A DNA stretch of 64,000 nucleotides from Terrisporobacter sp. (GTDB taxonomy: Bacteria > Bacillota_A > Clostridia > Peptostreptococcales > Peptostreptococcaceae): assembly GCA_029851945.1 (NCBI GenBank), contig JARKUZ010000062.1:1-64000 (forward strand), written 5' to 3'. Positions 54,954 to 63,305 of the stretch are shown in pieces; within the stretch, counting starts at the first letter, position 1, and every line of letters starts with the position of its first letter. The translations under genes were made by a program, and so were the position numbers. The notes beneath the pieces were generated by a model. The model was not told where the DNA came from and searched no databases. It saw nothing but the letters and a program-made list of their open reading frames with translations.

Positions 54954-55234
54954 AGTAAATAGCCTCTATATCCTATAATTCCATCTAAATCAGTAGCTGA
55001 GTTTACAGCTATTATTTTCATACTGTTAATATAGTCACCTACCTTAATATGCTCGGTGCATTGTATAACACTACTTGTAATAACTATTTCACCTTTGTCA
55101 TTAGTTACTTGCTTGAACTTTTCTACTAATCTACAAGCTATTTCTTTTTCTTCTTCAAATATTGGCTCATCGTATTCATTAAGTCCAATTTTCTTTTTAT
55201 AGATAGCTTTCATAGTTAAGTAATCTTCTAACAT
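54950..55234 (-). CDS. Head-tail stopper-like (minor capsid 2-type) protein
   Basis: This 94-residue protein has a beta-rich pattern (CRLVEKFKQVTNDKGEIVITSSVIQCTEHIKVGDYI) and stands between the adaptor and gp10-like genes. It is likely the stopper or joining protein. The call is mainly from position. Confidence 0.6.
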   Translation of the reverse strand: MLEDYLTMKAIYKKKIGLNEYDEPIFEEEKEIACRLVEKFKQVTNDKGEIVITSSVIQCTEHIKVGDYINSMKIIAVNSATDLDGIIGYRGYLL

Positions 55235-55611
55235 ATCTCATAGCTCCCTCTCAGATAAGGTCTTAAATATGCTAAAGCTTCACTACAAACTTTATTTATA
55301 GAACTAGATTTTATTTTGCTAGTATCATAACTTTCTGATAATCCTTCTACTGAAAAAGAAGTTACACCTTGTTCTATTAATTTGCTTCTACTAGATCCTT
55401 GAGTTTCAATTAAATATAATGCTTGTTCGCATATTGCCCTTACAACATCATCATTATTAAAATCTATGTCTTTGACTAGATTCAACCTTTTAATTTGATT
55501 AGTAGCCATGTTCAATGCCTGTTCTTGCTTTTTAGTATCTGCATTTATAAAATCATCTGAGAATAACCTCTCATTATTAAAATAACTTAATGCATCTTCT
55601 ATACTTATCAT
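55228..55611 (-). CDS. Head-tail adaptor
   Basis: This 127-residue helical protein (SIEDALSYFNNERLFSDDF, INADTKKQEQALNMATNQIKRLN) belongs to the DUF3199/gp6-like connector type. It forms a ring on the portal. It lies after the capsid and head-fibre genes, as expected. Confidence 0.7.
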   Translation of the reverse strand: MISIEDALSYFNNERLFSDDFINADTKKQEQALNMATNQIKRLNLVKDIDFNNDDVVRAICEQALYLIETQGSSRSKLIEQGVTSFSVEGLSESYDTSKIKSSSINKVCSEALAYLRPYLRGSYEIC

Positions 55612-55674
55612 ATAATCACCTACTTAAAATAAAAGAAGCTAGGTTTTATCCTAACTTCTCTATATTTCTCTAAA

Positions 55675-56136
55675 TTAAGCTCCTGGAGTTTCAAGTGCCA
55701 AAACTCTCGCTTCTAGTACAGTTATTTTATCATTTAACGCCTTACCTTGAGCTGATGATAATGCATTTGCAGTACTTGTAGATGTAAGAACATTTTCTAC
55801 TGTGATATTCTTTAAACCATCTAACTTATTCTTTAATGCACTAGTAAAATTAACTTCAGATAGTACCTTATTACCATCTTTAGGAACTTTAGTTGCTAAA
55901 GCATCGTTTAATACTTTACCTTGTGCAGCACTTAGTGCATTTGTTGTGCTGGTAGATGTTAATACATTTTCTACTGTAATAGAAGTTCCTCCACCTTCTG
56001 TTGATAGCCTTTCACATATTGCCTTTAAGTATAACTCTAACCTTGAACCAACTTCTTCAGGTATTTCTCCTTCTTTAGTTGCTATATAATGTAAATATTT
56101 CTCTAATCTACTCGCTGGTTTATTTTCTATAGTCAT
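55675..56136 (-). CDS. Head fibre-like protein with repeated motifs
   Basis: This 153-residue protein has two copies of a TVENVLTSTSTTNALSAAQG-type segment (about residues 54-79 and 113-137) that is common in phage head and tail fibres. The N-terminal 50 residues (PASRLEKYLHYIATKEGEIP) may bind the capsid. It lies just after the capsid gene, as do the phage_fiber_2 head fibres. The role is inferred from position and repeats. Confidence 0.65.
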   Translation of the reverse strand: MTIENKPASRLEKYLHYIATKEGEIPEEVGSRLELYLKAICERLSTEGGGTSITVENVLTSTSTTNALSAAQGKVLNDALATKVPKDGNKVLSEVNFTSALKNKLDGLKNITVENVLTSTSTANALSSAQGKALNDKITVLEARVLALETPGA

Positions 56137-56165
56137 AAAATCACCTACTTTATTTTGTTATTTAA

Positions 56166-57062
56166 TTATTTTTTAGATCTCGAAGTTTGTGGAGCTAATG
56201 CAGCAAAAGCACCATCTTTTATAGGTAAAAATCCTATTCTCATAGTAGCTTTTATGGCTATCATATCATTTTCTGCTAGTGATAACGGCTTATCATCTCC
56301 CATAGTAACAGATTGAAGAGTAGCTTCTTTTAATATTTCAAATTCTATACCTTCTCTTATACCTATTATAGACTTAGACCAATCTCCACATAATAAATCT
56401 GCTTTAGTAGTATCAAAGGAACCGTTTCTAACAAATGATAACGGTAAATCATAAAGAGAATTTTCTTTCATTCCCATGACAGCTAACTGATTTCCGTTAG
56501 TATCTCTTAAGTTTCTTAATTCCTTTTTCATTGCATAATGCCCAGCGAATGCATTAGGGTCTAAGTTTTGAGCTTCCACTTTTGCCATTGCTTCTGAAAT
56601 ATCTATATCTAAAGCTCCTGTTCTAGTAACAACATTTGATGCATCTGTAGCTGACTTGAATATATTTTTCTCAAAAGGTGAACCTGTTCCAAACAAGCAG
56701 GCTTTATCTATAGTTGTATAGAAAGCTTCTGCAATTTGAGGCTTTAATTCTCCAAATACATCTATTGTTGTATCATTTAATTTTTCTCTAGTTACAGGTA
56801 TTATTACAGCTATTTTCTTAGCCACCATTTCTGGGAATATCCAAGAAGCTTTAGAAGTATTTATTCTCTCAGATTCACCTACCCAGTATGCCCCTGGTTT
56901 ATCTGCCCAAACTTGGAATTTCATTGTATCAGACTTCATTTGTTTAACATCTGATAATTGTAATATAGATGATCCTCTAGCTATTTCATCCATTATTCCA
57001 GGAGCAACCTCAACTGGAACAAACCCTTTTAAATTGTCTTTTAAATAATTAGTATCTGCCAT
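56166..57062 (-). CDS. Major capsid protein (HK97 fold)
   Basis: This protein of about 298 residues has RGSSILQLSDVKQMKSDTMKFQVWADKPGAYWVGE, the N-terminal beta-strand and E-loop region of HK97-type capsids, plus KIAVIIPVTREKLNDT and the terminal DGAFAALAP. ATG 57062 (MADTN) follows AAGGAAGGTG; an earlier in-frame GTG lies three codons upstream. It forms the phage head. Confidence 0.92.
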   Translation of the reverse strand: MADTNYLKDNLKGFVPVEVAPGIMDEIARGSSILQLSDVKQMKSDTMKFQVWADKPGAYWVGESERINTSKASWIFPEMVAKKIAVIIPVTREKLNDTTIDVFGELKPQIAEAFYTTIDKACLFGTGSPFEKNIFKSATDASNVVTRTGALDIDISEAMAKVEAQNLDPNAFAGHYAMKKELRNLRDTNGNQLAVMGMKENSLYDLPLSFVRNGSFDTTKADLLCGDWSKSIIGIREGIEFEILKEATLQSVTMGDDKPLSLAENDMIAIKATMRIGFLPIKDGAFAALAPQTSRSKK

Positions 57063-57082
57063 TTTAAGCACCTTCCTTTTTC

Positions 57083-57655
57083 TTATTTTCTTAATTGATT
57101 ATTTCTTATAGCATCTATAAAACAAGTTGCTGAATCTCCTTTTTCTTTAGGAGATTCTCCGCCTGGATTGAATCCACTTCCTCCTGGCTTTTCTCCTGCT
57201 TCAAATAGATAGCTATCACTTTCCTTTAAAGTCTTTAATTGTTCTTCTAATCCTTCAAACTTACCTTCATTAAGCTTTATACCTTCCATATTAAGCAAAG
57301 CTTTTATAGCTTTTGTATTCTTACACTTAGACTCTTTTAACGCACTATCTAAGGCATAATTAAAATCTTTTGTTTCTGCTTCTTTTTTAAGATTAGCTAT
57401 TGTAGCTTCATGCTCTTTTATAGTATTTTGAAGAGTTTCATTATCTTTGTTGTTTTTCTTCAAATCTTCTATAGTTGTATTTGCAGTGTCTAGTTGACTC
57501 TTTAAATCGTCCTTTTGAGTTTTTAACTTATTATATCTTTCATCTGCATTTTCTAAAGAAGTTTCATATACCTTATTTTCTTTCATAGAAGCTTGTATTT
57601 TGCTTATTTGCTCGTCTGTTAATCCTTGAGCTTTTAGTATATCTACTAATTTCAT
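57083..57655 (-). CDS. Capsid scaffold protein (GP20-like)
   Basis: This 190-residue acidic coiled-coil protein starts VDILKAQGLTDEQISKIQASMKE and contains heptads (KTQKDDLKSQLDTANTTIEDLKK). It matches the phage GP20 scaffold family and lies 21 bp before the capsid start. The 180 bp upstream (57660-57840) hold no gene; a mixed-base region (about 57770-57820) could fold in the mRNA leader. Confidence 0.85.
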   Translation of the reverse strand: MKLVDILKAQGLTDEQISKIQASMKENKVYETSLENADERYNKLKTQKDDLKSQLDTANTTIEDLKKNNKDNETLQNTIKEHEATIANLKKEAETKDFNYALDSALKESKCKNTKAIKALLNMEGIKLNEGKFEGLEEQLKTLKESDSYLFEAGEKPGGSGFNPGGESPKEKGDSATCFIDAIRNNQLRK

Positions 57656-57840
57656 ATATTTTAAATCCTCCTATATTTACGTTTTTTACAAGTTTACTTC
57701 TTGAATATAGTTGTTTAATTTGTTCTTTTACATCTGCAATATAAACTAAAAAGATGAAAATTAAAAAAAGCCGGTCATCGCAGTACGAAGTCCAGTTGTC
57801 TCTTTGTACATCTTGGTACATGAGCGTAATTTATCGCATA

Positions 57841-57866
57841 AAAAAAATAGCATCCTAAATGCTATC
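57841..57866 (-). terminator. Terminator upstream of the scaffold-capsid genes
   Basis: ATAGCAT/ATGCTAT form a 7-bp stem with a 5-nt loop, and seven or more T follow on the minus strand. It stands after the 52-residue gene. Confidence 0.7.
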
Positions 57867-58023
57867 ACTTTTTAAATTTATTATTTTTATTAATTGCTAT
57901 TATCTTTTTATTATATTTATAACAATCCCACACTGTATGATTTTCGAAACCTTGATAAAGAAGCGAAGGACTTTTAATTTTAAGTATTTTACCTAATATA
58001 AATGCTCTTATCATTTCTATCAT
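57865..58023 (-). CDS. Small 52-residue phage protein
   Basis: This short gene (too short for most gene lists) has AAGGAG 8 nt before ATG 58023. It reads MIEMIRAFILGKILKIKSPS, then HTVWDCYKYNKKIIAI and a Lys/Asn-rich end. It has a short hydrophobic N-terminus and basic tail. Its stop overlaps a terminator. Function is unknown; it lies beside the Tad1-like gene and may be part of that cargo. Confidence 0.65.
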   Translation of the reverse strand: MIEMIRAFILGKILKIKSPSLLYQGFENHTVWDCYKYNKKIIAINKNNKFKK

Positions 58024-58084
58024 CTAAATACATCTCCTTAGTTATATTTATTGCATAAAAATAAGCCATATAAGGACTTTACTC

Positions 58085-58456
58085 CTACTTATTATAAGTT
58101 CCTAGCACATTTCTTTCTATTCTATCTTCGATCCTTCTATTCATATACATTAATGCTATTTCTATATGCTCTAATGCCTTAGCATTGTATTCACTAGCGA
58201 ATGGTCCAGCTTGAAAACATTGTAATCTATGTCTAGTTATTTCTAATAAATCACTATCTATCAATCCATGTTGCGAGTTTTCATCTTTTCTTGGTCCTTT
58301 TTGGAAATGTAATTCTTGTCTATATATAGAATCAAACTCATTTTTATCTATACTTTCTATCATATATAAATGATTTGCTCCTCCTGGACCTGCTTCATCT
58401 ACTGCATATACATCATTTAACTTTTCTCTTTTTTGAATTGTATTTAATTTATTCAT
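58085..58456 (-). CDS. tad1: Tad1/Acb2-family cyclic-nucleotide sponge (anti-defence)
   Basis: This 123-residue protein matches the Tad1 (Thoeris anti-defence 1) / Acb2 family. [11 protein letters not shown] (23-33) and FQKGPR (51-56) are in the N-terminal beta part. [17 protein letters not shown] (70-86), then [18 protein letters not shown] and RNVLGTY (115-121), form the C-terminal helical hairpin shared by Tad1 and Acb2. Known members bind gcADPR-type signals (Tad1) or CBASS cyclic nucleotides (Acb2) without cutting them. It overlaps the MuF gene by 4 bp (ATGA), so it is co-translated with structural genes. The binding specificity cannot be read here. Confidence 0.78.
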   Translation of the reverse strand: MNKLNTIQKREKLNDVYAVDEAGPGGANHLYMIESIDKNEFDSIYRQELHFQKGPRKDENSQHGLIDSDLLEITRHRLQCFQAGPFASEYNAKALEHIEIALMYMNRRIEDRIERNVLGTYNK

Positions 58457-59511
58457 TTACTTTTCACCTTCTTAAACCTTTCCTTTAACACTTTATAATT
58501 CTCTTTATTTTTAGCATTTTTCATTTTAAGGAATCCTTGAAAACTCTTAGGAGCTTCATTTTCTAGTACTGTCTTGTATTTCTCATACTGTTTTCTATTA
58601 GCTCTTAGTTTAGCTTTCTTTTTCTGTTCTTCATAATAAGCATTAACACTAGCTTCTTTTTCCTTCGGAACTTCAAAAGGTCTATTGCTATTTTTCATAT
58701 CTTTTTCTACATCATTATACTTTTCAATGTAAGGTGTAATCCTATGTCTACATCTAGGATGAATATTATTATATCCACTAGCAAATCCAGGTACATTATT
58801 AATACTTGGAAATCTAGTATCACTTCCACTTAAAGAATATACTCGGCCTTCGTATGGAACACAGACTGGGCAAGCCGTATAATGTTGTGTCATTTTAACT
58901 AGATCCTTATCATGTTCTTTCATTGTATTTTTTACGCAAGTATTTTGAGTTTCTGCTACTATACTTCTAGCTAATAGCTCTGCATAAGCAGTCATTGATA
59001 TAGTTCTTCCTAATTTATCTTTAATACCACCTAATCCTGTATCAATTAAATTATTAGCTAATTCTTTTTGCATTTGTTTTATAGTGTTTCCATTAGCAAG
59101 CTTCATTGAAGCATCATTCAATCCTATTTCTCTTATGCTATCTTCTATTCTTCTTCCTACTAAATCTGTAGAGCTATTAAGATTATTAACTAAGTTATTT
59201 GCTATAAGCTCTATAGCTTCTTTATGTAACTGCGTAAGAGTATTATCACTAATACCTAAATCAGATAGTGCTTCTTTATATGCTTGCTCATACAGTTGCT
59301 TAGTAATATCTGTTGCCCATTGAGTATTATATATTTGAAGCTTAAGTATTTCTTGTTGTACTTGTTTAAGCATTTCTTCATAAAAAGTAGTTTGATTGCC
59401 TTTTATTTCTTTTTCTGTAATAATCTTTATTAATCTTTGCTCAGCTTCTTTATATATTTCAATAAGCTTTTCTATTTTCTTATTAGGTGATATAGGTTTC
59501 TTTTTAGACAT
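58453..59511 (-). CDS. Phage head morphogenesis protein (MuF/SPP1 gp7-like)
   Basis: This 352-residue protein has the MuF domain: [23 protein letters not shown], then [16 protein letters not shown] and the typical [15 protein letters not shown] motif with paired Cys and His. The C-terminus is a basic coiled coil. It joins the portal and affects DNA delivery into the host. It shares one base with the portal gene. Confidence 0.9.
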   Translation of the reverse strand: MSKKKPISPNKKIEKLIEIYKEAEQRLIKIITEKEIKGNQTTFYEEMLKQVQQEILKLQIYNTQWATDITKQLYEQAYKEALSDLGISDNTLTQLHKEAIELIANNLVNNLNSSTDLVGRRIEDSIREIGLNDASMKLANGNTIKQMQKELANNLIDTGLGGIKDKLGRTISMTAYAELLARSIVAETQNTCVKNTMKEHDKDLVKMTQHYTACPVCVPYEGRVYSLSGSDTRFPSINNVPGFASGYNNIHPRCRHRITPYIEKYNDVEKDMKNSNRPFEVPKEKEASVNAYYEEQKKKAKLRANRKQYEKYKTVLENEAPKSFQGFLKMKNAKNKENYKVLKERFKKVKSK

Positions 59512-60989
59512 TATTCTTCATCACCTTCATTATCCTTATTTTCATTATCTAAATCATTAAACATATTCAAATTATTCAAAGGATTACTAGCATTAGTTTC
59601 CTCTTGAATAGCTTCTAACTCTGCTTGAGTGTCTTCATCCGTTAGATTATCTAATCTCTTGATAGCTGAATATTGACTTATAGTAGGTTTACCACCAGTT
59701 CTAATATTCATAATCTCGGCCTGTTCCTTATCATCGTTAGGTAATCCATCATTCCAAAATATATTTATTTTTTCTTTTGATAAATCTACAATATCTTCTC
59801 CACCTAGCTGAGAACATAGTTTAATAGCTTTCTTAAGCGCATTATCTACACTCATTCTTACTCTATTTACTTTAGCTAAAGGACTTATCATCATTCTTTT
59901 TAGTGCAGTACCACTTGCAGCAGTACCTAGTTTATTATCAAAGTCAAATATAGCCGAACCCATTTCGCTGATTACAGCTAATATATTAATAAGCTTTTCT
60001 ATCTGCTTAAAACTAGCTTCTAATTGTGCATCCCATGTAATGTAAGATACATCTGCATCTTCTTTTGAACTTTTAGGGAAATAGTTACCTACTTTAAGTT
60101 CATATCTGCCAGTAGCTTTATTATATTGAAGTGCAGTCTCCGGGCCTTGCATAGAAGGTTCTGCATGTTTATCTAATATCTTAGCTATTTGAGATATCCT
60201 TACTTCTAATTCACTAATAATACTATCTAAATCTGCATAATCATCTATTCCATATACTCTATCTGATGTTAATAGATTGTGTACTGGAACTATTGCAAAA
60301 TCATTTAATCCAGTTTCAATTGCATTTGACTGATCTACTACTGATTCTATATATTCTTGCTTGCTAAGTTTGTATGTAATTTTTTCTACATACCCTTTTG
60401 AGTGTATTTCTACATATAAGAAATCATCATATTGATTTTCATCATTAAACAAAGTATTTAATAATGTATTTGGTTTTAATTTCTTATATTTATGAGCTAA
60501 TACATGATATTGAACCTTTCTAATATTTTGTGGGTCAACTACTTTGAAATAGAAGCTAGGCTGTGTTATATCTATTCTTCCAATATCTTCATCATCTTTA
60601 TATATATTAAATACTGCATCACCATATCTGCTTAAATCTATAGCTAGTGAATAACAAGTATTTATTAGATCGTTATTTTCTTTTATCTTATCTATAGCTA
60701 TTTGTTGCTTACTATTATCATCACTACAACTTATTGTAGGCTCTTCTCCTAGCATGAAGTCAGCTATCTTTAGTGATATTAGCTTTTGAAAATTAGTTAT
60801 AACAGAATAACTTACTATATCTTGAAAATTACCTATATGTCTAGCTATTCTATTGAAGTTTTCTTTGTAAACTAGCTCATGTTCACCTTCAAATATTCTT
60901 TTATTTGTAAAATATTTTTCTAGTCTATCCACTTCTGTAGCTGGCGGAAACTCCTGACCTAGCTTTAAAAAATCCAAACTTGTTAGCAC
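59511..60989 (-). CDS. Portal protein (SPP1 gp6-like)
   Basis: This 492-residue protein matches SPP1-type portals: RLEKYFTNKRIFEGEHELVYKEN, VVDPQNIRKVQYHVLAHKY and SAIFDFDNKLGTAASGTALKRMM near residue 350. The acidic C-terminus (NLNMFNDLDNENKDNEGDEE) is typical. It forms the DNA gate of the head. Confidence 0.93.
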   Translation of the reverse strand: MLTSLDFLKLGQEFPPATEVDRLEKYFTNKRIFEGEHELVYKENFNRIARHIGNFQDIVSYSVITNFQKLISLKIADFMLGEEPTISCSDDNSKQQIAIDKIKENNDLINTCYSLAIDLSRYGDAVFNIYKDDEDIGRIDITQPSFYFKVVDPQNIRKVQYHVLAHKYKKLKPNTLLNTLFNDENQYDDFLYVEIHSKGYVEKITYKLSKQEYIESVVDQSNAIETGLNDFAIVPVHNLLTSDRVYGIDDYADLDSIISELEVRISQIAKILDKHAEPSMQGPETALQYNKATGRYELKVGNYFPKSSKEDADVSYITWDAQLEASFKQIEKLINILAVISEMGSAIFDFDNKLGTAASGTALKRMMISPLAKVNRVRMSVDNALKKAIKLCSQLGGEDIVDLSKEKINIFWNDGLPNDDKEQAEIMNIRTGGKPTISQYSAIKRLDNLTDEDTQAELEAIQEETNASNPLNNLNMFNDLDNENKDNEGDEE

Positions 60990-61001
60990 TCTATCCCCTC
61001 C

Positions 61002-62267
61002 TTATAGTTGTATATTAATAGGGCCTTTAGTTCTTCTTGACTTCATATCATCTTCTAAGGCATATCTAGTAGCATCTATTGTATGGTTATCTTTATCCTC
61101 TAATTTAGCTTTAGGATTACCATCTTTGTCTACTTGATAATCTATATTTTCAAACTCCTTAGCTACATTAGGAGTTCTTTTAACATCTATTATTATTTCA
61201 TCTAAATCATCTAACCATTTTTCTCCATACTCAACACTTCCAGGACCTTTTTTAGCTCCTTTAGCTGTAACTTCATATGATTTTAATTCATCTACTGACT
61301 TAGGTTCAGCTGAGTCACATATAGTCATATCATATTGATACTTTTTTCTTATTATCCAATCAGCTAATTCTCTATTTGATTTTTTAACTCCATAAAACTC
61401 ATCTATAAAATATATTCTTTTTCTTGTTTTATCATAGTGTAGTCTTACAAAAGCTAAAGGGTCTGTAGCATATCCCCAGTCATTACCTTGTCTTATATTA
61501 TCGAATGAACTTATTTCACTATCAGTTATTTCTCTGAATACTAAATTATTAAACGGAACTACTCCAGAACCTATTGGCTCTCCTAAGTACTCCCATCTAT
61601 ATTTAAATTCATTTTTCTTTTTAACTTCCTCAGCTTCTTCTATAAAAGCTTTAGATATATGAGGATTATCTAAATAAGTACTATGATGTACATAAGTATT
61701 ATTAGGTATAAACTGAGTTTCGAACTTTTTATTTACCCATGACTGCTTTCTCTTAGGTGGATTATAGCTATATATAACCTTATAACTTAATCCTGTAGGT
61801 AATTCTGCTCTTAATACAGAGTTAACTATTGTTGATACTTCATCTTCTGTCTTAAATTCTGCTAATTCCTCAAACCACACAAAAGCTATAGGGAATTTAG
61901 ACATCTTTATAGATTTAATCTTAGCTGGATCATCTGCCCCTCTAAATATAAATTTATTACCTCTAGGTATATAAACTAATTGCAAAGGAGACTTTTGAAC
62001 TTTCCAAACATGACCCACACCTAAAATATCTATAGCTTCTTTTAATTGTTCAAATACTGATTCTGCTAATGTATTTCCTACTTTACGAATACATAAACAA
62101 GTAACTGGATACTTCATTAAAGCTAACACTAACCAAATAGCAATATGAGTTGATTTGGCGGAAGCTCTTCCACCTTTTAGAACATGAAATAAATATTTAT
62201 TAGAGTTAATTGTTTTCCAAAACTCGTAAAAGTTCTTATTAATAATCTCAGATATTTTTTTATTCAT
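61002..62267 (-). CDS. terL: Terminase large subunit
   Basis: This 421-residue protein has the Walker A LKGGRASAKST at about 31-41, Walker B FVWFEELAEF, and the C-terminal nuclease with the DNWGYATDP-like segment (GNDWGYATDPLAFVRL), DSAEPKSVDELK and DNHTIDATRYALEDD. It cuts and packages phage DNA. Its start overlaps terS by 8 bp. Confidence 0.95.
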   Translation of the reverse strand: MNKKISEIINKNFYEFWKTINSNKYLFHVLKGGRASAKSTHIAIWLVLALMKYPVTCLCIRKVGNTLAESVFEQLKEAIDILGVGHVWKVQKSPLQLVYIPRGNKFIFRGADDPAKIKSIKMSKFPIAFVWFEELAEFKTEDEVSTIVNSVLRAELPTGLSYKVIYSYNPPKRKQSWVNKKFETQFIPNNTYVHHSTYLDNPHISKAFIEEAEEVKKKNEFKYRWEYLGEPIGSGVVPFNNLVFREITDSEISSFDNIRQGNDWGYATDPLAFVRLHYDKTRKRIYFIDEFYGVKKSNRELADWIIRKKYQYDMTICDSAEPKSVDELKSYEVTAKGAKKGPGSVEYGEKWLDDLDEIIIDVKRTPNVAKEFENIDYQVDKDGNPKAKLEDKDNHTIDATRYALEDDMKSRRTKGPINIQL

Positions 62268-62712
62268 CTTCTAAGCTTCCTATATCATCAATTATCGTTA
62301 CTCCTACATTAGCTTCTAAATCTACCTTTTCAGTAAATAAAGAATATCTTTTACCAAGAAGCTCAGCTGCTTTTATTTTATCTTTAGCTGATATTTCTTT
62401 TTTTACCTTTTGAACTTCTGTTTGAAAATCTCCTACATTTACTGTAACCACTACTTCCTCTTCTTCTTCATTTCTTATAACTTTAGTTAGATATTCTAGC
62501 ACTTCTTCTGCTTTAGCTATTCTTTTAGATTCTATTTCTTTTAATCTTTCATCAATATAACTTTTAACCTTAGCATTACTTAGCAATCTACTTGAATTAG
62601 TTTCTGCTGTAGCTTGTTTTTTACAGTTATAAGCTTTTTTATAACTTTCAGTAGCATTAAGTGACTCTATATAATAATCACAAAATGCTTTTTGTTTTTC
62701 AGTTAGTTTCAC
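62260..62712 (-). CDS. terS: Terminase small subunit
   Basis: This 150-residue protein has LTEKQKAFCDYYIESLNATESYKKAY, the helix-turn-helix of the terminase_2 family, and ISAKDKIKAAELLGKRY in the C-terminal part. It recognises the pac/cos site for TerL. A terminator lies just upstream (62744-62768). Confidence 0.92.
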   Translation of the reverse strand: MKLTEKQKAFCDYYIESLNATESYKKAYNCKKQATAETNSSRLLSNAKVKSYIDERLKEIESKRIAKAEEVLEYLTKVIRNEEEEEVVVTVNVGDFQTEVQKVKKEISAKDKIKAAELLGKRYSLFTEKVDLEANVGVTIIDDIGSLEDE

Positions 62713-62743
62713 TTAATACCACCTCCTAATTTCATATATAATA

Positions 62744-62768
62744 AAAAACCTCCTTATATAGGAGGCTT
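62744..62768 (-). terminator. Terminator between the 2-TM gene and terS
   Basis: CCTCCT/AGGAGG form the stem with a 5-nt loop and a T run follows on the minus strand. Because terS lies downstream, the late transcript must start after it or read through it. Confidence 0.75.
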
Positions 62769-62774
62769 CTTAGA

Positions 62775-63221
62775 TTATTTAACTTTACTATCATATTGTA
62801 ATTCTATTTTTTCGTCTGATTCTACCTTTTTAACTATTTTTTTTGATATTACTATTTTCTTTTCCCTTAAGTTATTTATTGTATCAATATATAAATTATA
62901 AAATCTGTATTTTTGTGTAAAATAGTATATCAACCACCCCAAAACAACATACAATATTATATAAACAAATATGGTGAATTTTTTATCATCACCAAATATC
63001 CCGTTTACTATAGGTGCTATTGTAAATATTACCAAAGACAAAAGAGACATTTTATCTATGTCTATTATAAAATCTTTTAATACTTTTTCTAATAAAACTC
63101 TATCTTCTTCACTCCTTTTGTAATAATCTTCAGCTATTATAAAAACACTATCTTTAAAATCCTCTTTTTTTATGTTTTTTCTTAATTTTTTCATTTGATT
63201 TTTATATGTTTGATTTTTCAT
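62775..63221 (-). CDS. Two-TM membrane protein of unknown function
   Basis: This 148-residue protein has a charged N-terminal half (MKKLRKNIKKEDFKDSVFIIAEDYYKRSEEDRVLLEK contains no motif I recognise), two membrane segments (LLSLVIFTIAPIVNGIFG and FTIFVYIILYVVLGWLIYYF) and a charged tail. It lies between the antirepressor and terS and has its own terminator. No family is assigned; lysogenic expression or superinfection control is conceivable but not shown. Confidence 0.6.
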   Translation of the reverse strand: MKNQTYKNQMKKLRKNIKKEDFKDSVFIIAEDYYKRSEEDRVLLEKVLKDFIIDIDKMSLLSLVIFTIAPIVNGIFGDDKKFTIFVYIILYVVLGWLIYYFTQKYRFYNLYIDTINNLREKKIVISKKIVKKVESDEKIELQYDSKVK

Positions 63222-63305
63222 ATTATGCCTCCCTTGATAAAATACAATAGTTTCATTAATTCTACTTAATTCGAGGTTTTCCTTCTTTTTTACAACAATT
63301 TTATT

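Noticed and set aside
57573..57821. An 82-residue frame overlapping the scaffold gene and its leader
   Set aside because: It overlaps the start of the scaffold gene in another frame, has no ribosome site and is not phage-like; treated as a shadow.
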